A stretch of DNA of 64,000 nt from Marthasterias glacialis. Taxonomy: Eukaryota; Echinodermata; Asteroidea; Forcipulatida; Asteriidae. The notes beneath the pieces are model-generated. The model saw nothing but the letters and a program-made list of their open reading frames with translations, had not been told where the DNA came from and did not search any database. Shown here piece by piece: positions 1-12,000 of the stretch (position 1 is its first letter; each line of letters begins with the position of its first letter). The stretch is taken from positions 21,274,950 through 21,338,949 of the forward strand of contig OU452228.1 of NCBI GenBank assembly GCA_911728455.2. The letters are read 5' to 3'. Position numbers and translations under genes: made by a program.

Positions 1-258
1 GCTGACATTTTCACAGGTTGGTTTGATTACAAATAACTTGATTTGTGCAAAGAATGGAAGCATTTACAGTCAGTTTATCAATGTTTAGCTGGGGCTTTAA
101 GAAGAAAAAACAGTTATATTTTGTGCTTACAGGCTCAAAAGAAAATGCACCATGAAGGAAGGACATTCCTCTATGTATTAACTAAATCATTTCGCAAAAA
201 ATGTTGCATGTTCTGGGTAAAATTTCATATTTATAACTTTTAAAAGAACACCCAAAAT

Positions 259-555
259 GGTGTGTCATGGCCAAGCGGTCAAGCTCATTAGACTCCAGCT
301 CATGTGTTCTCATTAGCAGAGTGTGGGTTCGAGTCCCGGTCTTGATACTTGTGTCCTCAAGCAAGACACCATTATTACTTCGGACTTCGGATGTGACGTA
401 AAGCAGTAGGTCCCGTGTGTTGTGTAATGCATGTAAAAGAACCCAGTTACACTCATCGCTACGAGAAGGGGTTTGACGCGGTGTTTCTGGCAGTGGCTGC
501 TGAATGCGCCACAGCACCTTGTTATACACTGTAAGGTGCTACATAAATGGGTCTC
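259..555 (+). repeat. SINE group 1 (tRNA Leu/Ser-like head)
   Basis: The head has an A box TGGCCAAGCGGT and a B box GGTTCGAGTCC about 50 bases later, followed by CTTGTGTCCTCAAGCAAGAC, the body signature shared by all group 1 copies. It ends near the GTAAGGTGCTACATAAATGG tail. Confidence 0.8.
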
Positions 556-1935
556 TTAATTTAAAAACTTCAAAAACCTGTCTTAAAAAATATTGATAAG
601 CGCCTTGAGTACCTAACGGAAGGTAGGTACATATGCTATATACATGTAAATGACTGCAGTATTATTAAACTGCATTAGGTTGTTTTTTTTTTCCAAGGAA
701 GATTTTTCTGCACTGAGCAGATTTTGGGTGTTGAGTTGAGCAGCTTGAATAGAGCTTCTTAATTAACAACAAACTACTTTAAGCTAAGCAGAAAGCCATG
801 TCATGTTCCCAGTTAGTGAGGGGGTTTCCCACTTATTTATTTACTTTTTCCTTAGCGAAAACAGTCTTGCCCAGCATGCATTGAACATTTACACCTGTTA
901 TTAAAATAAGTGTTGATTTCGTTTCCTTCACACGTTCACATGTCCGTGGGAAACCAAGGCTCCAAGAAACGTTTGACTGCACAAACTTACAATGTACATT
1001 CTGCTTTAAAAGTATCCTACGAAATTTAATTGAAACCATGTCTCAGACTCGTTGGCATCCCTTCATGTACACTGCCTTGAAACATTCCTATCACCTGTAC
1101 TGTGAGATTTTGACGAGATTTGCAAGGGAAGTACGCACCATGTATACGGGAATATAAATACACCTGCCTCCTTATGAATAACATTACCATACCTCTTAAA
1201 TACCATGGAGAAAAAAAACAACGATTTTGATTTTTTTATTCGCCTACCTGAATCTGCCTGAACTATATGGTGATTCCTCCCCTCCATTCCCGTAAACACA
1301 TGAAGAAAAAAATACCCTAAAAGAATTAGGAAACAACATTAAAATCAAGCCAATTCAATCGGGGTAAGAAGTCACCATGAAAAGGTCATCTTAATTGTAG
1401 ATTTAACACCTGAGCACTATACTGAGCATGGTCATCAGACATGGGCTAAATAATGCCTGTGACAGTCAATGATCCAGAGACATTTATCACACTGGCGACC
1501 TCAGGACCAGCAGGTGCAGTAGACTTGTGCTAGTCCGGGCCTCTACTCTGAACTGAATAATTTCCCCCTTGCATTAAAGGGAGATATATCGGGAGTCAAA
1601 AGCTTTTTCCCCGCCTGCCCTAAGGGTAAACGGTCAATTGCTGAAAATGAATTAATGCATTTAATCCTTGAAAGGAAGAGCGTAGAAGATGCAAATGAAC
1701 GACCTCAAGGAATTCATCAGGAACAATTTAGTGATAGTTCACCTGCTTGTAAGTTGTATGGTCACGGTCACTCACCTTCATCGAATGGACAGATTATGTT
1801 GGGGCGTTTAATATTTTATTTGAGACAACAGTTACAAACATGAATACATTTTCCCCCATGGAGTTTCAGTTTTTAATCTGATGAAATCCTTAATGTCCTT
1901 GTTTGATCACTGCAAGGAAAGACATCCTCCACCCA

Positions 1936-2097
1936 GGGCCCAATTTCACAACGCCTCTCAGCAAAAAAATCTTGCTTAGCAGAAATCGGTTACCTGCCAA
2001 CATTCCATGAAGTTTACACTGTTGCGACTGGTGCCCAACTCATTTTTTGCTTAGCAAAGAAATTTGCTAAGCAGTATTTTCTGCTAAAAAGCTCTTA
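1936..2097. repeat. MITE-like element, family I, one end decayed
   Basis: Starts GGGCCCAATTTCACAACGCC, with TTGCTTAGCAGAAAT and TTTGCTTAGCAAAGAAATTT inside. The right inverted end is not clear. Confidence 0.6.
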
Positions 2098-2400
2098 GGA
2101 CATTAGGCTTTGTATTATGGAGTGTGTACTCTTTAAAAAGTAAAAAAAAATAAAAAAATAGGTAATCAGTGGAGAAAACAACGTTATCATTTTTAATAAC
2201 AAACTCTTGAAGGATTACAAAGTTCATCACAGCATACATCCTTCTGAGAAATATTTCCATCTAATATACTATCAAGATCAATAAACAAACTGTTGAATAC
2301 CTTACAAATCACTGTTGCTTATTTGGACTGCCGCAATCAAGCCCGTGCACAAAATCCAAAACAGGCAAGGGTACATTACTTTATTTTATTAGCATTTTAC

Positions 2401-2525
2401 CAATACACTGACGTGTGTTAAGCACTGTATTATGCTTAGAACTTTCCCGAGTCCTGTGAAAAAAAATCCTCAGCCAAGGCTTATTACTCGGGTGGGATTC
2501 GAACTCATGACCAGTTTGGTTGGAC
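2401..2525 (-). repeat. SINE group 2 (tRNA-Glu-like), reverse
   Basis: The reverse strand shows ACTCGGGTGGGATTCGAACT (B box) beside CCGAGTCCTGTGAAAAAAAA, the 'TCCACAGGACTCG' signature of group 2. The copy is decayed. Confidence 0.65.
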
Positions 2526-3284
2526 TGTGTGTTTATTAAAAACTAGAGAACGGAAGAGAGTTTACATCATGAAAAAAAGGAAAAAGAATGATAATAATAG
2601 TAATAATGTGCTTTCCCGTAAAAGCAAATACATTCTAACTTTGACTTTGTACATGTATCCTGTAGAGTTGAGCAAATTATGGCACTCAGCAGATAAGAGG
2701 GGTCCAAAAGACAGTCAGCCTGGCTGCCCCTGGCAAACCGTCTGGCTTGTGAGCACCAAATCATGTATTGTATTACTGGTTTGAAAGGATACGTATCAAT
2801 TTGATGACCGGTGACAAGTACATAATTTTTATGGATTAATTTTCATCTTGTGTTGGACTGTTGATCGCTCTATGTGGCTCTTATGTTAGTTAGCCCAGCA
2901 GTTACATTTAATTGTAGAGCTAGTGAAAAAGAAAGGAGTAACAATTCCTGGTCGATATTTTGTTTTTGATTAAAGGGAAGGTACGTCATTTTGGGAATCT
3001 TGCTGTAAAATTCTGCCACGCTTCAGTGACCTCTATTGGAATGTACTGTGTGATCTGTGGGATTGTAAATGAGTGGTTTTGAAGTCCAAGGTCCTGGAGA
3101 TTTCTATTAATGAACCTTGCTCTGTATTGGACATTCAGTGCTCATTCTATTTGCACAGCATAGCACTGTGTATGGATTTTTTCTTTTTTTGATCTACTAG
3201 AAAAACAAACTGTTTTTCTCTTACTGTTCTGTTTCTTCAATGCAGCATCATTTTTGTACTCAATTTTCCCCTAGTCCATGGAAG

Positions 3285-3965
3285 CCTGTTCATGAAAAAT
3301 CTCTCTTTATGAGTTGTGGTGATTCTCAAAAGAACCAGTGGTGAAAAAAAAAATTGTTCAAGTATGCGCTATACCCACAGGATCCTGTTCCAGCATCTCT
3401 GCCTTTGACCATCGAAGAGCAAACCTCATCTACAATTTTTTTTTTTATTTTTAATTGTTAATTTTTTTTTAGTGCAATTTGCTCATCAAAGGCCACTCGG
3501 GGGTGTGGGCTACTTTATGAAGGGATAGAAACCTGCCCCAAAGCACAGAAACAAGACATGGCGAGATACAAACGCAAGTCTCTTCACAGCACAGCAACTA
3601 AGAACAGGGAGGGGTAAATGAATCCGTTGCGAGACAAACATAACTGCCTCTTCCTCTATTTGAAGCAATTTTAGTTAAGAGTCTCGCCCAAGGTTGACCA
3701 GGATTCGAACCCACATCCTGATGACTTAACCACCAGAACTTGAGCCCGATGCACTAACCACTCGGCCACAACACGCTACAAATAAACAACCTTTCATCAT
3801 CAGAGTCCAGCTTTTCTGCTAAAGAAGATCAGAGCATACTGATCGAAAAGCCAACTTTTTTTTCACCACAGGTTCCTTCAGAACCATCACAACAATAGAG
3901 AGAAAGAGAGAGAGAGAGATTTTTCATGTACACTGTGTTGCCGCAAACCTTACTAGATTGTATAT
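3285..3965. repeat. Large fold-back with hammerhead-like motif and nested SINE
   Basis: The left arm (3291-3350: CATGAAAAATCTCTC, AGTTGTGGTGATTCTC) is inverted relative to the right arm (3852-3926: GAACCATCACAAC, GAGATTTTTCATG). The right part holds stem GATCAG/CTGATC (3827-3832, 3839-3844) followed by GAAAAG. The SINE at 3516-3778 splits the loop. Confidence 0.7.
3516..3778 (-). repeat. SINE group 1, reverse, nested in a fold-back
   Basis: The reverse-strand B box (GATTCGAACCC) and A box (CACTCGGCCA) lie at the right end. The body from GATAGAAACCTGCCCCAAA to the head is nearly identical to 54820-55083, marking a subfamily with its own body. It sits inside the 3285-3965 fold-back. Confidence 0.8.
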
Positions 3966-4540
3966 CACCACACAATCTCAAATCCAGTTATGTTCTATCA
4001 ATCACAGTGTTCGTCTGTTTCACTTAGTAGTAATTTGTCAATTGAATTATGTTAAAAGCATTCATTTCATAGCTTCGTCTTCTTATATTTCGATTTGTTC
4101 TAAATTTCTTGTGCCTCAGTTTAAAACATATAAAAATACACAGAAATTGAATTGAATTGAACTTAAAGATATGGCAAAATACTAAATAAGATTATGATAT
4201 TTGATAAAAAATAATTATTTGTTGTTTTGATTTTGAAGGGGTAAAAATGAAGTTGCTATTTGTTTAGTTCCCCCACAAAGAGTATGAAAAGTGAGTTTGG
4301 TGCAATTTTTTGTGCTGGTGTTGTTTTTTGTCTTAATGGTGTTTTAATAGAAAGTAACACATGATGAACCTTAGCAAAACAAATTTGAACAACTAAAATC
4401 CAACATGCAAAGTCATTGCTGGATAATTTCATGAGATATTTGCCCGACCATTTTGTTTGATAACTGAGTAGTCACTTATCACTATCATGAGGTTGTGATA
4501 TTTGTCCTTACTGCTTATTGATATCAATCTAGAAACTATA

Positions 4541-4872
4541 GGCCTTTTCATGGCCTTTGCACACTATCGAGTTCCGATCCTTGCTGAAAGCTACACGGTT
4601 CCAATCCATGTTGACTTCATAAAATTTCACCACGTTTCAAATCCGCTCTGCTTTCACACTGCCAGATGCAAAATCAGTTTTTTTTGGGGGGTGTGCGTGT
4701 AATTTTCCACACAGATCAAAATCCCTCAATCCACTTCCCCCGAGCAGGGTTGGTTTTCACAGGGATCGAGCGCTCTATACGGGTCCACACTGGATTGAAA
4801 TGTAGTGTGAAAATGTCGGTCAAACTTTCATGTCCAACACTGAGATTTTTTGGTAGTGTGAAATGGCCTTTT
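4541..4872. repeat. MITE-like element, family H
   Basis: GGCCTTTGCACACTATCGA at the left and TAGTGTGAAATGGCCTTTT at the right form imperfect inverted ends. The interior (CGGGTCCACACTGGATTGAA) matches 28561-29012. Confidence 0.75.
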
Positions 4873-4951
4873 GATTTCCAGGAAAAGGTTGTTACATGCT
4901 GTGATACCCAGTAGTGTAGGGGATAACTTTATTTGCTGACAAGCCTGGTGC

Positions 4952-5054
4952 GGATTTCACAAAGCGCTAGGACTAGTCTCATCTCGAGTTAGGTGGAGTA
5001 ACTAGTCTTAACTTATAGGACTAGTTCTAAATTAGGGTTAGTTTTGTGAAATCC
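4952..5054. repeat. MITE-like palindrome, family A
   Basis: Ends GGATTTCACAAAGCGC and TTTTGTGAAATCC are inverted. The inside is a run of CTAGGACTAGTC / GACTAGT units. Other copies: 35049-35177, 49169-49289, 54039-54156. Confidence 0.85.
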
Positions 5055-5075
5055 ATCCCTGGTATTATTACATGG

Positions 5076-5218
5076 AGGCCATGGCCTCTGCTGTTGCCCT
5101 GGTCTTGGCCTTGTTCCCCTTCAGCAGTTTCCTGTAGACTTTCAGGTTTTTTTTCCCCAATGGAAGTGGCTTTTGCAAGATTAAATGGCCTTACCCTCTC
5201 ACAGATAAAATTCCAGGC
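5076..5218. repeat. Dispersed repeat K
   Basis: GGCCTCTGCTGTTGCCCTGG, CAATGGAAGTGGCTTTTGC and CAGATAAAATTCCAGGC recur at 53894-54035 and 59414-59546. More distant copies with GGCAATTGCCT and GAGGTGCCCTTTATCAAGAA motifs lie at 41885-42113, 45136-45310, 51970-52110 and 61672-61800, partly inverted. Confidence 0.7.
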
Positions 5219-5819
5219 ATGTGTGTGACTCTCCATGCCAAAACCAGGCACTTCCTGTAAAAATTCAGAGCTTTGCAATAACACTTACTTGGCCTGTAAG
5301 CTTAAATGTGTTTCTCAACATATTTACCCCTTATGCCAACGTCGCACGCAGCTACCACGGCAAAGCTCACCATTGTGTGAGTCGACTCGTAAAACATGTA
5401 AACGCCGCATCGCCTAAAAATGCGCGCTACACTGTATAACACACGGTAACGTTGACTCCCAAAATGGCGCTACCAAGATTATTGTGATGAAGACGTCAGG
5501 TGAATTGGGTCATTAGAATGTTTGAGACATCACGTCACGTTTATAACATGGCTGACGTTTTGGATGACTTTACTTTTAATGCCATTTCACTCTGGACTGT
5601 GTAAATCTTGGAAGGATTTAAACATTTTTGGGACCAGTTGGTCCCACGTACATTGCTTTAACATGTGAAGGAAAAAATATCCACGCTTTAACTAACCCTA
5701 ATGTTCGAATACGCAAGAGACTTCCATGGTCTATTTCTGAGAACTGGCTGATTTTGGCGTGGGCATCATAAATAAGCAATATTCTAATTAGTTTTTTCTT
5801 CTTTTTTTTGTTGTTGCAG

Positions 5820-6067
5820 GAAACATTCCAGCTATTTTAGTTACATCAGAAACAGGCCAGCATATTGTCTCCCTCATGGAGAATGGTACCAACATCCAGC
5901 TAGAGTTTGTCGTGGGATCCAAGATCATCAAGAACGTCCAGATCAAGAAATCCTCGGTGCTCTTTGTGTCGGTGTCCTTCATCATATTAATGATCATCTC
6001 CCTAGCCTGGCTGGTGTTTTACTACATCCAGCGCTTCCGGTACGCACAGGCAAGGGACAGGACACAG
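5820..6067 (+). CDS. Gene 1 exon a: end of PA domain, transmembrane helix
   Basis: A pyrimidine-rich tract and CAG precede base 5820, and GTGAGT follows 6067. The exon opens with two bases of a split codon and ends in phase 0, coding 82 full residues. Residues 1-43 carry the last strands of the lumenal PA domain, with one N-glycosylation sequon (NGT). A hydrophobic run from SVLFVSVSF to LVFYY is the single membrane span. The following [13 protein letters not shown] matches the strongly conserved cytosolic stop-transfer region of this family. The split first codon shows that a further upstream coding exon must exist. Confidence 0.92.
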
Positions 6068-9000
6068 GTGAGTCCAAATTGTGATAAATGGTTCCTTGGG
6101 AAAGGTCTGACTTGGAGAGGTTTCTTAAAGGGGCTGTCTCATTACGTTTATCACCAAACAAAATTGATGCATTGATTTTTTTTTAATAACGGGTCATTTT
6201 GGCTCATCATAATTAAAGGCACAGCTGACAGAAGATAAACTTGCATCTGCGAAATGAGCTTGGTGAGCAATTTTAATAGAGAACTCATTGTATTGGCAGG
6301 CAATTCTACAGTAGGTCAGAATGCAATGCACTAAATTGGTCTAGGTGCAAATGTGGAGTGATGGCCATTTTGGAATGGAATTTCACATGATTGGTAATTG
6401 TCAGAATATTATCCAAACGCCCCTATTGGAGAAATGAAAGAGTCTTTACTTCCATTGCGTAACCCAGTAGTTCCCAGTAGTACTAGTACATGTAATATCT
6501 CCATTGTGTAACCCTTACCCAGTAGTATCCAGTAGGAACTCATTTTTGCCGGAGGGTGTTGGGTTTTGGGAGCACAGAGCATGAATGCGTTACGGCATGG
6601 GGTCCAGGGCCCTCTTAAGGGCCCTGGAAGCTTTGGGGTTCTATGCTCTGCCGTGCAGTCTGAGACACTAGCACTTAAATCTTCCTTTTGGGGTAGGAAA
6701 GGGTGATATTATTAGTTTAATGTTTAAAATTATTCCCCCACAAATGAAAAAAAAATCAAAAATTGTGTTAGTTGCATGTTTTACATTAACACAACAAAGA
6801 AAATACAGCACTGCATATTCGACAGACCATGTTCTTTTTTAATAACAAGCATGTTGCCTGGGCCAGGCTTGGTGCGAACATTGGGTGCCAAAGATGATCA
6901 CCAACAGGCTTGACATGGGTGGAGATTGTTTTTGAACAATATGACATAATGTCACAATTATTTGTACATTTCTGACTTTGTCAAAGTTTTTTTTGGTTCA
7001 GATGAGGGTGAATTTATGAAACATACTAAAAGTAGGGGGTGCTTTAGTACATTCCAGCACCCAGAATCAAAAAAGATGGAGGTGCTGCAGCAAATATTCT
7101 GACAGTGATAAACCAAACTTCAAAACTATCAAACAAGTATATTAGAACTTGCATACATGCAGGTGGTACAAATACTTTACTAATAATCCTGATCGGAGGG
7201 ATGTTTCTGCTTGAAATGTTTTCAGCTTTGAAAAAAACTATGACTGAACCTGGCATTATTATGCGTAATTAAAACAGTTGCCAGTAAGACAGCTGTTTGC
7301 GATTAGAAAGAGATCATTGCCCCGCTGGCAATCCTTCTTAAGAAGTGACTCTGTCTGGTGAAAGAGATTTGGAGTGCTTGTGTTCTGTACTGCGTAATTT
7401 TCAAGGAAGGTTTTTTTTTTTAGAGCAGTTCCAGCCTGGAATTTCATCTATGAGAAGACAAGGCCATTTTCATTTTCCCTTGAAAATTGTTTAAGTGGCT
7501 GAGGGGTTTAGTGCATCAGACTCAAGTTCTGGTGGCTAAGTCATCAGGGTGTGGGTTCGAATCCCGGTCATGACACTTGTGTCCTTGAGCAAGACACTTA
7601 GCTGTAATTGCTTCTCTTCACCCAGGGGTAAATGGGTACCTGTGAGGGCAGAGATGGTTCATGTGTTTGATTTAGCTTGGTACGCTTCTTACTTGGCAGC
7701 ACAGGCTGTATATTTCCCAGGGAGCTGAGGTGGTTTAAGGAAGGGACCAGGGGTAATAATGTTGCAGGGCTCATGCTTAGCATTAGCCCGGCGTACATTG
7801 TCTAGTAAAACTGTTATGGGCTAGTAAACACCACTTCTCAACTTGCCCTGTGGGCTACTAAAAACGGTACAACTTATTTTTATAATGCACATACTTCTTC
7901 CTTTTTCAGATGTGAACAGTACATTTTAGAAATGTGTTAATTTATTTTTGAGTGTGTGAGTGTAACTTCATTTGACCATTAAACTGGTTGTGATCGCTAC
8001 CATTAGTATCAGAAAGATACGTTTATGACAATACGCGTTTAAAATTTGGGCAATGAAAACTTCCTGGGGGCAAGTAAAATTCACAGTTTACTAGCCCCTT
8101 GGGCTACTTTACAATAAGCATCACTGAGTGACGGATTTGAGCGCTATATGAGAAGCCACTCTTATTATTATTATTATTAAAGTCTGTAGGAAACTTTTGA
8201 AGGGATTTCAAGACAAGGGCCCAATTTCATAGAGCTGCTTAACGGCCGATTTTGTGCTTACTGTGCGATTTCCTTTTCATAGCTCTGCTAACCGTAAGCA
8301 CGCGAAAAGGCGTGCTAACCTTACGGTGCCTACTGTATGAAAAAGAATGATGGAACAATGCAAATCCATGGTGAATGCACAAAAAACTGGCCGCCTCATT
8401 TTCTTGCCTACTTGTGGAAATACGCTTATGCTTAAAAAGCAAATTGTTATATAGTCAGCACAAAAATTTGCTCACCGTTCAGCAGCGCTATGAAATTGGC
8501 CCCAGGGCAACAGAGGCGGTGTCCTGTGTGTAACTGCAGGCCCCCACAATTCTGCTCATCAAAAAATAAAACGTTTCACCACTCGCATCCCCTTTAAGAC
8601 AAGATGTATCGTGCAATTAGGGAACAAGCCTTATTAAAGTCAGAAATGCATACTACTTGCTTTCATCAATGCCTTATTTTTAAATCGTAATGGCGGTTGT
8701 TGTGATGTGCATGACCTGCTCACGCAAGTGATGACGTGCGTTCATTTGTTTCGCTCAGTCTGTGTCTTCTAGAGCACATGGGTTTTTAATCCGAAAGGAA
8801 TTAACATTGTAATGAACAAGTTATTAACAGATATCTTGAAACGTGACTGTGAACAAAAATGAGTTATTTCTTTTCTGTTGACGATGTTGAGGATTTAGTG
8901 TAATTTGTGATATAAATTCAAGTACCAGTCCTTGGTTTTTAAGAATACGAGGAGAGCTGTAAACTGCTCTCCTGAAATCATTTAGGAGAGCTCTTTGCAC

Positions 9001-12000
9001 TCCTCAGAGCCAAACTTCACCATTTAGTCAAAAAAGTTAAATTAAAAGTTGTTTTTCATAAAATCTGAATGTTAAATTTAACCATGCACATGTAAGTACC
9101 TCTGAAAATTCATATGTATCTAACAGATTACAGCATTAGACTGGTGGACTGTTTTTGTTTTTGTTTTTTTTTGTTACATGGGGCCCAATCAAAGCAACAA
9201 ACGCTAGTGAACAAAATTCTGTTCTTCCCTGAAGTTTTTAAAATCCACTTAACATTTTTAAGTAACGTTTTTCTTTCTTCCTGCACTCCTTGGACAAGGT
9301 TTAGGGGTTGTTGTCGTACGAGTGAGATTGCACGTTCACACTCCTAATAAAAACGATGGTCTGGAATACATGCTGCTGTACAGTAATCCGACTGACCTCT
9401 AGGCAACCTCAGGATGGTTTGATGATTAAGATATCTTCTCTAGAATTCAGGTTATGGGTCTGAATCTTCTCCAAGGACCCGGTAGATGTTATTGACCGAT
9501 AGGACTTTCACAAGCATTAAAAAAAATCGTGACTTGTTAAATGCATCAGTATGAATGGGCAATGCTTAATTTAAGTTTTGTATGGAATCTCCTGAAGAGA
9601 AACCAAAATGTAAATTGATGTGCTAATTTGCATTATGAATAAAGTTTATTCTTATTTCTGTACCCTTACACTGATGTGTGATGAGCATTAACTTCCCGAT
9701 GCTGTCCAAGTCCTGTGGGGGAAAAAAATCCACAGGCTGCTCGGGTGGGATTCGAACCGTTGCGTCGGTCAGTGCAGCTGAACAGCTGGACCACCATGTG
9801 TGCCCGGTGACTGACAAGAGGCCACTTCGAATTCTGTAATTCGCAGTTTGTACTCTGCAATTTACACTCATTCAGAATCAGAATGTTTACTAGAAGTTGG
9901 AACTGTTTTCAGAGATATGTACCCGTCCAAGACTTGGCTTGCAAACCATGTTCTCCGCAGCTTCCATGATACACAAGAGATCCAAGTTGACCAGGGACAC
10001 CCAACTTTGTCCTTCCATCGTTGATTCAGGCGTTTGACTTCATAAAGCCATATCGTAAGCAATCGAGCCCCCCCCCACCCATGACCCCTGAAAGGTTCCT
10101 TCAGAAATTTACATTCCCTTCATGGAGGTGGACGTTACTATAGAGGAAAAACTGCCTTGCCCTTTCGTGAACAGTCAGACCTGTTGATTCTTTGCTGAAA
10201 AGGTCCTTTCAGCATGTTTATTAACACCCATGCACAAAGTACTGCACATCTTACGTTAAATTGGAAAGTCTCGAGATGTCAGATAACTCGACAGTCGATA
10301 CACCTTAACTCCCTAGCCAATTTGTAGAAAGGAAAGTCATCAAAAATCAATCGATAAAATGTATAGTAACTTAACACCCAAACTGGCGCTCTCTGACAAG
10401 ACTGCAAATTTGATGGTTGTCAGAACACACAGCCGGCTCAAGTTTTTTTTTTTTTTTTTTTTTTTTGAGGGGGGGTTGAAATTCACAAGACCGCAGGGTT
10501 TGTACATACATGTAGCTCAAAATCTTTAACTGGGACCGGAGATTTTTTTACAAGACCAAAATCAAGATGAGAAAAAACTTTCTACACAGTTTAAGAAACG
10601 TACTGTTTTTATTTGAACAAGCTACAGAAGCTTAATCTCCTTTGTCTTATTGAAAGATATTTACCAGACTCAAGTCAACATTTGATCATAATATTCGTTT
10701 TTGTTCCAAATACTACACACATTAAGGCATTATTAATAATTCAATTAAAAAACACAAGACCATCGAACTTGTCCGGCCGTGAGTTTACTAGCCTGATGCT
10801 AAAATCACTGGCCTCAGGCCTGCGGTCCAGTGTAAATTTCGAGCCCTGCACATTGCCCTTCACTTTATCATGATGTTATCATAATTAGTGATTGAAAAGT
10901 TACAAAGTACATGCACTGTTTTTCGAAGATCATTATCATATCGCCAGTCCACCATCTTTGGTCAGGTACCCATCCGAGATGAGATTCCACTAGATTTTTC
11001 CAGATTTCCGGATTTTACAAAGTTATTGTTGTGAAATTATTTTACTAATTTTTGTACTTAATTATTATTGGAAATGTCATATTACTTTGTACTGTATTTT
11101 GACTATACCAAGGTGCTTACAAAGGTGAGTGAAATGGAAAAGCCAGGTTTTATCGAGTGATTTTTTTCACTGAGTGATCCTTGTCAGTTGACATTTGTTC
11201 ACAGTAAACACAAAATAGACGTGGAAACTTGTCCACCCCACACTTTGAAAATGCTAAAAATCTCTTCTACTCAACGTGGACGACTCCATATAGACAACAA
11301 CCTTGTCTGCCATGACACGATGTTGCCTCGTTTTCGAACAAACGGGCAGGGAGCGATTATTTTTGGAACAACACCGCAATGCGTCCAATAATTATCCATA
11401 TTGGACGGGCGCCTGTCCTATATTAAATTTTGGAAGCGTCAAAGCAGTAAATGCATGGCAAAATGATAGATGACACGTGACACGTGTTCCACCAATCAAA
11501 TGACAAGGATCTCTGTGGCAGGCCTTGATCTTAACCGAGGCCACCGAGGCCATTGGCCTCATGCCCTCATGCCTCATGCCCTGTCGAGTTGGCTACAGGC
11601 CCTTCAGAAAAATTGCACTGTCACTACCAACTTGGCCAGCATGCCCTTGTACATTTTCTCTGATTTGGCAAGCAAAGGCCTGCCCCCTTTTTTTCTTAAG
11701 ATCGAGGCCTTCGCTGTGTAGTATATTAATAGCATTGAGTGTGAGCCAAGACATGTTCAGCCTAAATATTTTGCTAGGATACAAAATTGCAGGACGTAAT
11801 CATTCCCTGAATGGCTATATATACCATGTCGAATGTACAGTGTAGCAGAATGTGATGATACCCCATGTAAAAACAGTCACTTCCTGCTAAAAATCAAAAA
11901 GTTGGTTAAGTTGCTTATTGCTTCTCTGAAAAAAAAAAAAAAAAAAAAAAAATAGAGGGGTCCCAAAGTACATATTCAGTGTAAATTACCTTTACATGTA

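Larger units (their letters stand above)
1..5819. other. Sequence upstream of first recognised gene 1 exon, probably intron
   Basis: I found no exon coding the missing PA-domain part here, so this is most likely intron of gene 1. It holds tRNA-derived SINEs (259-555, 2401-2525, 3516-3778), a cut-down palindromic element (1936-2097), a fold-back structure (3285-3965) and two MITE-like elements (4541-4872, 4952-5054). Open frames here are short and unsupported. Confidence 0.5.

Noticed and set aside
1655..1843. Candidate upstream exon of gene 1 (open frame followed by a GTAAGT-like site)
   Set aside because: The residues (such as RKSVEDANERPQGIHQEQFS) do not resemble a PA domain and the acceptor side is poor.
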